A stretch of DNA of 8,408 nt from an uncultured Erysipelotrichaceae bacterium (lineage in GTDB: Bacteria > Bacillota_I > Bacilli_A > Erysipelotrichales > Erysipelotrichaceae): assembly GCA_937900565.1 (NCBI GenBank), contig CALCFG010000061.1:1-8408 (forward strand), in the 5' to 3' direction. The notes under the pieces are model-generated. The model did not search any database. It saw nothing but the letters and a program-made list of their open reading frames with translations, and was not told the DNA's origin. Positions 1 to 6,822 of the stretch are shown here, in pieces. Numbering within the stretch: position 1 is the first letter of the stretch; each line of letters starts with the position of its first letter. A program made the translations under genes and the position numbers.

Positions 1-90
1 ATGATAATATACTTTCACAAAGACTACAACAGGAAAGGTGATCAAAGAAGCTAATTAATGAATTGATTAGATATACATATGATAGTGCAC
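1..90. other. Downstream intergenic stretch, no recognisable gene
   Basis: This AT-rich sequence lies past the terminator of the second reductase gene. The plus-strand ATG at 58 meets a stop after two codons. Neither strand shows a convincing promoter pair, repeat or RNA gene. It could be the leader of a neighbouring gene outside the window. Confidence 0.4.
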
Positions 91-121
91 ATATTAAAAG
101 GGTAGATTAATGACTACCCTT
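91..121 (-). terminator. Intrinsic terminator after the second reductase gene
   Basis: A perfect 8-bp stem (AAGGGTAG at 98-105 with CTACCCTT at 114-121) encloses an 8-nt loop. On the minus strand the stem is followed by TTTTAATAT. It starts 11 nt past the stop codon at 133, so it should end the 595-residue gene's transcript. The T tract is short, so termination may be partial. Confidence 0.7.
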
Positions 122-132
122 CAATTTAAATA

Positions 133-1920
133 CTATAGACCTAAAGCTGCTTTAACTGCTTCACGGATACCATTACATGAATTTGTTGCACCTGAAACAG
201 CATCCACATCCACATTTTGAGATTGAATTAGTGAAGGAATGAATTGTTCTTCAGCTCCTGCATAAATGTTTGGAGTTTCAGCTTGTTCTAATACATTAAT
301 TTCAGTAATACTACCGTCTTTAACAACAACTTCTACTTTGATAGGTCCGTTATTTCCTTTACCTTCGCCAGTATAAGTTCCATCAGTGAAGTTTCCTTTA
401 ACTGCTTCTGTTTCTTCTTTGTTTGCTTCACCACGTTCAAATGGAACATGTTCTGTTAATCCACCACGGTCAGTAATGTATTCAATTGCATTACGTGCTG
501 CAATACGACCAAATACAGCTGCTTCACCTAAACCTACTGAATAGTAAGCACCTTGTGTGTTACCAATAACTTCACCAGCTGCATATAAACCTTTAATTGG
601 TTTACCTTCTGTATTTAATACACGCGCACTAGTATCTGCATCTAATCCACCTAATGTATCCATTACACCAGGAGTAACAACCACAGCATAGTAAGGACCT
701 TCTTTATAAGTTCCAGCTAATTCAACTACTTTTTCATTACCGATGCCATCAGTTTTTAAGTTAGCCATAGTTTCTGTAAATGCAGCAACATCTACACCCA
801 TTAATTCTGCTAATTCTTCTAATGTATCCGCTTTTAATACAGTACCTGAGTTATCAATACCATTCATACGATATTCATCAAAGAAATCTTTTTCTTCAAT
901 CGCCATGAAATCTTGGTAAATTGTATCGTTATATACTGCGAAACATTCAGCATCCGTTTGCGCTAAAATATCATCTGTGATACGACGATCTGAACTTGCT
1001 TCAGAGAATTCATTAGTAAAACGTTTACCTTCTTTATTAATGAATACTACACCATTATTTTTAATAGGCATTTGCATTTGAATCGAGAAAGGTGCAACTG
1101 CACAAGATAATTGGATTAATTCCATATTTCTTAAACCAGCACCTAATGCTAATGCCATATTAATACCATCACCCATATTACCTTGACTTGGTGCTAAATG
1201 GATATTTGCTAAGCTTGGATTACCATATTCAGCAATCATTGCTGGGTTAGATTCGAAACCACCTGTTGCTAAAATAACAGCACCTGCGTCAATTGTATAT
1301 TCGCCTTCAGGTCCATTTACTTTAACACCTGTAACACGTCCTGATTCATCAGCAACTAATTCAGTAGCAGGTGTGTTATAACGAATTTCAATGCCTTGTT
1401 TTTCGCATTGTTCTTTTAAAACTTTAACTAATTCAACTCCTGGAATAGTACCATCAGTTGGGCAGTGTAGATCAGAGTAACGAATCAATCCCCATTCACT
1501 ACCAAATCCATCCAACCAAGCGATAACGTTTGGTGTTTCCATAGCAACAACTGCTGCCATATCTGGATCTGCATAACCTTTACCATTTTTTACAATACGG
1601 TCAACCAATTGAATAACATCTTCTTCTCTACCTTGTTCATCCATGAAGCGAGAATCGGTACAGTTAAATCCACCGAAAGCCATCGTTGTACTTCCACCTG
1701 CGAAGCTCATTTTTTCTAATACAACAATGTTGTCAGCTCCTTGTTCTTTTGCTTCTACCGCAGCACTTAATCCAGCACCACCGGCACCAACGATAACAAT
1801 ATCAAATTGTTCGTTGTTCGCTGTTTGTGTTGTAGCTTCAGTATTGCTTGGTTGTCCTGCACATCCAGCAAGACCCATAACCATACCTGCGCTCAACATT
1901 GCAGCAAGTAATTTTTTCAT
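133..1920 (-). CDS. Secreted lipoprotein flavin reductase, FAD_binding_2 then C-terminal FMN_bind domain
   Basis: A 595-residue member of the fumarate reductase/flavocytochrome c flavoprotein superfamily, probably a surface reductase for a small-molecule electron acceptor. A signal peptide ends in lipobox LAGC (Cys20), and a Thr/Gln/Asn-rich linker follows. The FAD-binding dinucleotide motif GAGGAG is at 45-50 with Glu69 ending the second strand. A second FAD segment, GLYAAGE, is near 444-450. The FMN_bind domain spans about 509-593 with SGATNS at 576-581; Thr579 is the expected FMN phosphoester site made by ApbE. Against the Shewanella Fcc3 sequence (recalled, not aligned by tool), the substrate-binding His365, His504 and Arg544 fall on Ser272, Met420 and Tyr460/Ser461. 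The region of catalytic Arg402 is altered (Arg312/Arg313 nearby). It is therefore probably not a fumarate reductase. The YYSVGLG segment at 459-465 recalls the Tyr-x3-Gly active-site pattern of ketosteroid dehydrogenases, but that alone does not assign a substrate. The ATG start has a strong AAGGAGG upstream. It has its own regulatory region and terminator. Confidence 0.9.
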   Translation of the reverse strand: MKKLLAAMLSAGMVMGLAGCAGQPSNTEATTQTANNEQFDIVIVGAGGAGLSAAVEAKEQGADNIVVLEKMSFAGGSTTMAFGGFNCTDSRFMDEQGREEDVIQLVDRIVKNGKGYADPDMAAVVAMETPNVIAWLDGFGSEWGLIRYSDLHCPTDGTIPGVELVKVLKEQCEKQGIEIRYNTPATELVADESGRVTGVKVNGPEGEYTIDAGAVILATGGFESNPAMIAEYGNPSLANIHLAPSQGNMGDGINMALALGAGLRNMELIQLSCAVAPFSIQMQMPIKNNGVVFINKEGKRFTNEFSEASSDRRITDDILAQTDAECFAVYNDTIYQDFMAIEEKDFFDEYRMNGIDNSGTVLKADTLEELAELMGVDVAAFTETMANLKTDGIGNEKVVELAGTYKEGPYYAVVVTPGVMDTLGGLDADTSARVLNTEGKPIKGLYAAGEVIGNTQGAYYSVGLGEAAVFGRIAARNAIEYITDRGGLTEHVPFERGEANKEETEAVKGNFTDGTYTGEGKGNNGPIKVEVVVKDGSITEINVLEQAETPNIYAGAEEQFIPSLIQSQNVDVDAVSGATNSCNGIREAVKAALGL

Positions 1921-1931
1921 TTTCTCCTAAT

Positions 1932-1938
1932 CCTCCTT
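1932..1938 (-). promoter_or_regulatory. Strong ribosome binding site of the second reductase gene
   Basis: AAGGAGG on the minus strand sits 11 nt before the ATG at 1920. A second weaker AGGAG lies only 3 nt from the ATG, too close to be the main site. The full consensus supports this start and suggests high translation. Confidence 0.75.
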
Positions 1939-1942
1939 AAGT

Positions 1943-1954
1943 ATCATAATGATA
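1943..1954 (-). promoter_or_regulatory. Candidate -10 region of the second reductase gene
   Basis: Two overlapping options on the minus strand are TATGAT (1943-1948) and TATCAT (1949-1954). They form the arms of a small palindrome, TATCAT-A-ATGATA. No good -35 hexamer occurs 16-18 bp upstream of either; the bases there read TATTTT, or sequences around TCGAAT. A -10 without a -35 is typical of activator-dependent promoters, and repeats lie just upstream. No transcription start can be shown from sequence. Confidence 0.4.
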
Positions 1955-1962
1955 TATTTTTA

Positions 1963-1998
1963 ACAAAATACATTCGATACAAAATCCGGATATTTTGT
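1963..1998 (-). promoter_or_regulatory. Candidate operator: ATTTTGT direct and inverted repeats
   Basis: ACAAAAT (plus-strand reading) occurs at 1963-1969 and again at 1979-1985, exactly 16 bp apart. An inverted copy, ATTTTGT, is at 1992-1998. The copies at 1979 and 1992 form a 20-bp dyad with 7-bp arms around CCGGAT. The proximal copy overlaps the expected -35 position of the candidate promoter. AraC-type regulators commonly bind direct repeats placed like this, so the YesN-type regulator encoded in the same window is the natural candidate; that link is inference. Confidence 0.45.
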
Positions 1999-2014
1999 TT
2001 AAAAATCAGCGATT

Positions 2015-2045
2015 AAAAAATCATAGAGCATGCTCCATGATTTTT
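2015..2045 (-). terminator. Intrinsic terminator ending the four-gene operon
   Basis: A hairpin with a 9-bp outer stem (AAAAATCAT 2016-2024 with ATGATTTTT 2037-2045), one A/C mismatch, and an inner GAGC/GCTC stem. On the minus strand it runs into TTTTTT (2020-2015). It begins 33 nt past the stop of the first reductase gene. It separates that operon from the second reductase gene, which has its own control region. Confidence 0.82.
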
Positions 2046-2078
2046 AAATAAATGAAATTTAATCAATTAAAATACATC

Positions 2079-3791
2079 TTATTGATTTAGTGCGGCATTT
2101 TTACCTGCAATTCGCCCGAAGACAATCATATCTGGAAAAGAATTACCTCCCAAACGATTTGCTCCGTGAATGCCTCCAGTCACTTCTCCTGCTGCAAATA
2201 ATCCATTTATTGGTTGCTTGTCTTGATTTAAAACTTGTGCCATTTCATTTATCTCAATGCCACCTAACGTATGATGGATGGTTGGCTTTTTCATATTGGC
2301 ATAAAACGGCGGTTTATCAATCGCATTAATTAAAGTTTCGCGACCTAAACAATCGCTTTGCAATGCTACTGATTGATTATATTGATCAATCGTATTAATT
2401 AAAATATCGGCATCAATATCAATCAATTGTGCCAATTCATCAATTGAATTAGCCTTTTCAACATACCCCATTAATACCAATCCTTCTAAATACGATCGAT
2501 CATCGGCAAATATTTCAAAATCATCATCCACTATACTGTAAGCATAGGACCCTTTTTGATCCAGTATTGCTTGGCTAAGCACATCCCTAGCACCATCTTC
2601 CCGCACAAATCGTTGCCCTTGTTGATTTACTAAAATTCCTTTATTAATTACATTAGGAATTGAATTACGTAATCCTCCATCGTAACTATCTCCCATCGGA
2701 TACAATTCAATGTATTCCATATTAATTAATGAGGCACCAATTTTACTTGCCATAATAATGCCATCACCCGTAGCACCTGGCGCATTTGAACAAAGTAATT
2801 CTCCGGTTAAATTACGATTGTAATACATCCGCATCTCAACATTTTGTCCAAATCCACCACTAGCTAATACAACACCATTATTTGCATAGAATTCAATCGT
2901 TTCACCCTTTCGATAAGCTTCAACACCAATAACACTATCTTGGGCCATAATTAATTCATTTGCTTTAGTATTTAAATAAAAATCAACTCCTAAGTCATTG
3001 CATGCTTGCCATAAAACTTGGACGTAATCCGTACCATTATGTGCCAGTGAATAATGTCCTCTCGCAATTTTCCCACCAAGACAATTATCAATAACGGAAT
3101 CAAATTGCAGACCTAATTCTTCCAAAAATAATTTACCTTCATCCGCCTGACTGGTTAATATACGTACTAATTCAGGTTTAGCCTTTTGATATCCACCATT
3201 ATATGTTTCATTATAAAAATCTTCTTCACTATCATATATTCCTAATGGGTGTTGCAATTTATCATCCACACAATTATACATCGCCGTTGCTCTCACAGTA
3301 TTTCCACCGGGCTCACTCATCTTTTCAAGTACAGCAACAGATGCGCCTTCACGTGCCGCCATCACTGCAGCACTTAACCCAGCACCACCTGCCCCTACGA
3401 TAATTACATCGTATTGTTTTTCACTGGGTCGAATTTCATCATACTCGTTATCGTTATTTTGATACAACTGATTGCGATGGAAACCAAGTTGAATTAATGC
3501 ATTCTCACATCCTTTTAATATTGCTTGGCAAGTAACGGTAGCGCCTGATGCAACATCAACCGCTAACGATTGATTGGCAATAATAGCATCAATCATTGTT
3601 TCAGCCGCTTGTTGCACAACCTCCAAGGTTTCTTGATGATTGTAATATTCAATGGATTCAATATGGGAATGATCAACACTTACCTTTACACTAATCGGTC
3701 CATTATGCCCATCGACTTTAACTTCAACACTTCGTTTACTGCATCCCGACAGTGTCAATAAACATGATAATATAATCATTAATTTTTTCAT
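2079..3791 (-). CDS. Secreted lipoprotein flavin reductase, N-terminal FMN_bind then FAD_binding_2 (fumarate/urocanate reductase-like)
   Basis: A 570-residue extracellular flavoprotein expected to move electrons from covalent FMN to FAD to an unsaturated carboxylate-like acceptor. Lipobox LSGC ends at Cys17. The FMN_bind domain spans about 22-102 with SGATVT at 82-87; Thr85 is the expected ApbE flavinylation site. After a polar linker, the FAD motif GAGGAG is at 133-138 with Glu156. Compared with Fcc3 from memory, catalytic Arg402 is matched by Arg402 (in GARD). His504 is matched by His506 (in HHT), and Arg544 by Arg546 (in HGANRLGG). Fcc3 His365 is replaced by Tyr364 (in ELYPMG), and the Thr377-Glu378 pair by Ser-Ile. 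A Tyr is reported at the corresponding site of urocanate reductase UrdA, so urocanate or a related acrylate is as likely as fumarate. The ATG overlaps the upstream stop (TAATG), with AAAGGTGGTGG just before it, indicating coupled translation. Confidence 0.9.
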   Translation of the reverse strand: MKKLMIILSCLLTLSGCSKRSVEVKVDGHNGPISVKVSVDHSHIESIEYYNHQETLEVVQQAAETMIDAIIANQSLAVDVASGATVTCQAILKGCENALIQLGFHRNQLYQNNDNEYDEIRPSEKQYDVIIVGAGGAGLSAAVMAAREGASVAVLEKMSEPGGNTVRATAMYNCVDDKLQHPLGIYDSEEDFYNETYNGGYQKAKPELVRILTSQADEGKLFLEELGLQFDSVIDNCLGGKIARGHYSLAHNGTDYVQVLWQACNDLGVDFYLNTKANELIMAQDSVIGVEAYRKGETIEFYANNGVVLASGGFGQNVEMRMYYNRNLTGELLCSNAPGATGDGIIMASKIGASLINMEYIELYPMGDSYDGGLRNSIPNVINKGILVNQQGQRFVREDGARDVLSQAILDQKGSYAYSIVDDDFEIFADDRSYLEGLVLMGYVEKANSIDELAQLIDIDADILINTIDQYNQSVALQSDCLGRETLINAIDKPPFYANMKKPTIHHTLGGIEINEMAQVLNQDKQPINGLFAAGEVTGGIHGANRLGGNSFPDMIVFGRIAGKNAALNQ

Positions 3792-5074
3792 TATTCCACC
3801 ACCTTTAAATTAGGCATTGTCGCAAATAATTCATTCAAAAATAAGTCATATGCTTGCTTTGCATCCATATCATCAATCTGTGCCATTGCTTGCACAACAT
3901 CGATATAGATGGCACGTAATTGCGAGGAATTTTCACTTTGTTGATAGTCGCGCATAGAAGGTAATATTTCATCGAAATAGTATTGACCAATATTTTGGTT
4001 TCCAAAATCATCTATAAATAAATCACGATATCCGTCAATTTCATAGGCTTTTTGGTAAGAAATAAACGTCCCGTTTTCTTTATTTTTATTGTACATAGCT
4101 CCTGCTGGAGTTAAAAGAATCGTTTGCATAAAATCCCAAGCCAATGCTTGATTACTACTTGAGCTAGGTATTGCCCAAATCGTTCCACCCCATTGATAGG
4201 CACCACTGGGTGGAACAGTATACCCCCATGTTTGATCACTTTCAAATACCCCTAAATGAATTAACCATAATGGGCATGGATAAAAGAAAACATCATCACT
4301 TTGAAACGAGTTAAGCCATTGGGGCGAGTATTGTTGATAATTTTTAACCAATCCTTCGTCCCGTAATGCTTCAAGAATAGAAAAATAGTTTAAAAACTTA
4401 TAGGGTTGAGACATTGTTTCATTAATAATGTACGGTTCCTTTGATTGACCATACATCATCACTGCAGCATCTTCCAATGAAGCAAACATTGATTTATTTT
4501 GGTACATTTGAACAAATGTTTTACCTTTACTGATAACATCAGCCCATGAATTATAAACAACGGCAATTTGATTTGGATCATCTGTATTCAAAAAATCTAA
4601 AGCTAAATTACGATTATAAGCAATCCCACTACTTCCAGGTGTTGCAGGAACACCCCATAATCCACCATTTTCACTTCGTACTTCCATTAATCGATTCTCT
4701 AAAATATCAACCTCTTTCAAACTAAATGGAGTACACGATAAATCAACAAACAGATCTTCACTAATGAAATCATCCAGCATTTCATTTTCAAGCATACATA
4801 TATCTGTTAAACCTTCTTGCAAAGCAAGTGAAAGTTTTAATTTATTAGCGTATTCATTTTTCTCCACATAAACAAAATTTAGCGAAACATCTGGATGGGA
4901 AAGTTGATACTCATCAAAAGCAGAAGGTATGGTTTCATCCCAACCCCATATCGTTAAGACTTTACTAGAATTTAACTTATCAATTGTTGTTGGTTTATTC
5001 ATAAAAAAGAAAACAACAATAGCATAAAGTAAAGTAACCGATAGTGTAATTCCAATGAAAAATTTAGGCTTCAT
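3791..5074 (-). CDS. Membrane-anchored extracellular solute-binding protein (family 1 type), probable sensor partner
   Basis: A 427-residue protein with the fold signature of ABC family 1 (sugar/oligosaccharide type) binding proteins. Residues 5-25 are a hydrophobic segment. Then come a first beta strand, KVLTIWGWDE, at 38-47, a hinge-like segment GGLWGVPATPG at 137-147, and late VPPSGAYQWGGTIWAIP and ALAWDFM motifs typical of the family. There is no Cys after the hydrophobic segment (the first Cys is residue 93), so it is not a lipoprotein, unlike most Gram-positive binding proteins. It probably stays anchored by its N terminus. No permease or ATPase gene lies in the window. Its gene sits between the kinase and a reductase, overlapping the kinase gene by 11 bp and the reductase start by 1 bp. 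The likely role is to bind an extracellular ligand and signal to the kinase. An orphan transport component with a distant permease is the alternative. Confidence 0.82.
   Translation of the reverse strand: MKPKFFIGITLSVTLLYAIVVFFFMNKPTTIDKLNSSKVLTIWGWDETIPSAFDEYQLSHPDVSLNFVYVEKNEYANKLKLSLALQEGLTDICMLENEMLDDFISEDLFVDLSCTPFSLKEVDILENRLMEVRSENGGLWGVPATPGSSGIAYNRNLALDFLNTDDPNQIAVVYNSWADVISKGKTFVQMYQNKSMFASLEDAAVMMYGQSKEPYIINETMSQPYKFLNYFSILEALRDEGLVKNYQQYSPQWLNSFQSDDVFFYPCPLWLIHLGVFESDQTWGYTVPPSGAYQWGGTIWAIPSSSSNQALAWDFMQTILLTPAGAMYNKNKENGTFISYQKAYEIDGYRDLFIDDFGNQNIGQYYFDEILPSMRDYQQSENSSQLRAIYIDVVQAMAQIDDMDAKQAYDLFLNELFATMPNLKVVE
3796..3806 (-). promoter_or_regulatory. Ribosome binding site of the first reductase, inside the binding-protein gene
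   Basis: The minus strand reads AAAGGTGGTGG, ending 4 nt before the ATG, with its AAAGG core 10 nt away. It lies in the last codons of the solute-binding protein gene. Together with the TAATG junction it fixes the start and supports translational coupling. Confidence 0.7.
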
Positions 5075-6812
5075 GCATATTATCCTTTCCTAAATCAAAT
5101 CCAATCGAAAAAGTAGTACCTTCATTTAATACCGAATCCACATTAAATTGTAACGATTGACCATAAAGAAATTCCAAACGTTCCAAAACATTAATCAATG
5201 CAATTGAATGAACACTGTCTTTATTAACTTTAGATTGTTTTAACGCCTGAGAGCCTTGCATTAGTGATTTTACAAGTTCTTTGTTCATTCCAACACCATT
5301 ATCACTCACTTTAATCCAACAATAATTACCTTCAATACGAATACTTACCGTAATTATACCTATACCATCTTTAGGTACGATGCCATGAAAAATAGCGTTT
5401 TCGACAATTGGTTGTAAGACATTTTTTGCTATTTTAATATGTTCTATTGTTTTATCAATATCAAAAATTAATTGGATTTTATTTTTATAACGATAATTTT
5501 GAATGGTAACATACGCCTGAATTACTGATTTTTCTTTGGCGATGGTATCAAACAACAAATCATCATGAATACTCATGCTATCTTGCAAAATCATAATTAA
5601 GGCCCTAGTCATTTCAATAACATCTTGATTACCTTCTTTTCTGACCATTACAATTATTGAATTTAAAGTATTATAAATGAAATGTGGATGAATTTTACTA
5701 ATCATCATATCGAATTTGATTTTCTTCTTCATCTTTTCATCTTCTATACTTTTTTGCATTAATGCATCAATATTTTGCACCATTTCATTAAATGTATTAC
5801 CCAATAATTGCATTTCATCGTTACTATTTATTGCAACACAGGCATGCATATTACCGTGCGCAAAATCATTCATAGCGTAACTTAATTGCTTAATTGGATG
5901 GGTTAATATTTCAATACGCTGATATAACACAATAAAAATCAAACTAATTAATAGGGTAATCGTTAATACAAAAAAAGGAATTAATGGAAGTGCTTTTGTT
6001 TGCAACAATTTATTGGAACGATATGTGATTAATTGATATGGGGTATTACTAATTGAAGAACTTAAAATCGTTCCTTCATTTAATTCAATACTATCCTTTT
6101 GATATAAATCTTCCCATTGACAAAGACTTGCCATATCTTCGTTGATTTTACTTACACTCGGGATTAAAACACGCTTTTTACCGATAAGGGATAATTCTAA
6201 ATCATCTTGTTTCCAACTATCAATAAAATTGTTAAGTTGTGCAACATCAATATTTATGTATAAATCACCAATTATTTCATTTGGATTATTAATATCATGA
6301 ATATTACTGCGATAACTTATGATTTGTTGTTCATTAACACCATATTTAAGAGTAACTAAGTCACTATATCCATAAAAGTCGTGTTTATCTAACGAATTTA
6401 ATGCTACTTCAATACTTGAATCAAATGGAAAAATATTCCATACACCCACACGCTCAGTTTTTAAATAAACCGAATGGATGACGTGACGAATTGAAGTATA
6501 TCGAGTTAATACACTTGCTATTGATTGAATATCAAAATAAGTCGGACTATTCAGCAAGCAAAACTGTTGAATTTGATCATCAAACAACATATTTTGCGCA
6601 ACAGTAGTTACTTCTTGAAACATCGTTGCAAGGTATTGACTACTTTCCCTTAAAACTTGATAGTCTTTCTTTAAATTTTCCTCTTTTAAAACCTTACCAA
6701 AATATGCATAAGTAAAAATACTATTAATTAAAAGAAAGCCAAGAACTATTAAAGACACACTTGCCATTAACTTTTTAAATATTGAATTGTTGGATTTTTT
6801 ACTTATATTCAT
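5064..6812 (-). CDS. YesM/LytS-type sensor histidine kinase
   Basis: A 582-residue membrane kinase. TM1 is at about 15-38, followed by an extracellular sensor region of about 235 residues (39-273) and TM2 at about 275-297. A HAMP-type linker (about 298-352, with DEM at 332-334) leads to the LytS-family phosphoacceptor motif HPHFIYNTLNS. His377 is the expected phosphorylated residue. In the ATPase domain the N box is LQPIVENAIFHG (Asn472) and the G1 box is VSDNGVGM at 502-509. The usual second glycine box, GIGLxN, reads SIALIN (536-541), with both glycines replaced. The paired regulator gene ends 8 nt upstream, and the binding-protein gene overlaps the 3' end. The ATG start is preceded by AAGGA 5 nt away. 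Family relatives usually sense cell-envelope or carbohydrate-related signals. Here the signal may come through the neighbouring binding protein, which is inference. Confidence 0.92.
   Translation of the reverse strand: MNISKKSNNSIFKKLMASVSLIVLGFLLINSIFTYAYFGKVLKEENLKKDYQVLRESSQYLATMFQEVTTVAQNMLFDDQIQQFCLLNSPTYFDIQSIASVLTRYTSIRHVIHSVYLKTERVGVWNIFPFDSSIEVALNSLDKHDFYGYSDLVTLKYGVNEQQIISYRSNIHDINNPNEIIGDLYINIDVAQLNNFIDSWKQDDLELSLIGKKRVLIPSVSKINEDMASLCQWEDLYQKDSIELNEGTILSSSISNTPYQLITYRSNKLLQTKALPLIPFFVLTITLLISLIFIVLYQRIEILTHPIKQLSYAMNDFAHGNMHACVAINSNDEMQLLGNTFNEMVQNIDALMQKSIEDEKMKKKIKFDMMISKIHPHFIYNTLNSIIVMVRKEGNQDVIEMTRALIMILQDSMSIHDDLLFDTIAKEKSVIQAYVTIQNYRYKNKIQLIFDIDKTIEHIKIAKNVLQPIVENAIFHGIVPKDGIGIITVSIRIEGNYCWIKVSDNGVGMNKELVKSLMQGSQALKQSKVNKDSVHSIALINVLERLEFLYGQSLQFNVDSVLNEGTTFSIGFDLGKDNMHEA
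5082..5088 (-). promoter_or_regulatory. Ribosome binding site of the solute-binding protein gene
   Basis: AAAGGAT on the minus strand lies 7 nt before the ATG at 5074, inside the last codons of the kinase gene. It supports a start that overlaps the kinase stop. Confidence 0.6.
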
Positions 6813-6817
6813 AGTTT

Positions 6818-6822
6818 TCCTT
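6818..6822 (-). promoter_or_regulatory. Ribosome binding site of the kinase gene, overlapping the regulator stop codon
   Basis: The minus strand reads TAAGGAAAACTATG. The TAA is the regulator's stop, and its last two A bases begin the AAGGA Shine-Dalgarno sequence 5 nt before the kinase ATG. This tight junction supports one transcript and the chosen kinase start. Confidence 0.65.

Noticed and set aside
1..90. A promoter in the terminal intergenic stretch (TATGAT-like and TATTAT-like boxes)
   Set aside because: No -35-like hexamer occurs at a suitable distance, and such AT-rich boxes are expected by chance here.
133..1920. Naming the second reductase a 3-ketosteroid dehydrogenase
   Set aside because: Only a short Tyr-Gly pattern is shared. 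The C-terminal covalent-FMN domain and the lipoprotein signal point to a reductase, and the substrate is not determinable by eye.
1643..3761. Several plus-strand open frames of about 60-95 codons opposite the reductase genes
   Set aside because: They lie entirely or almost entirely antisense to well-supported flavoprotein genes, have no ribosome binding site or recognisable motif, and follow the codon structure of the opposite strand.
133..3791. Subunits of a membrane succinate dehydrogenase/fumarate reductase complex
   Set aside because: There are no iron-sulfur or cytochrome b subunits. Both proteins are lipoproteins with their own FMN_bind domains, so they are single-chain extracellular reductases.
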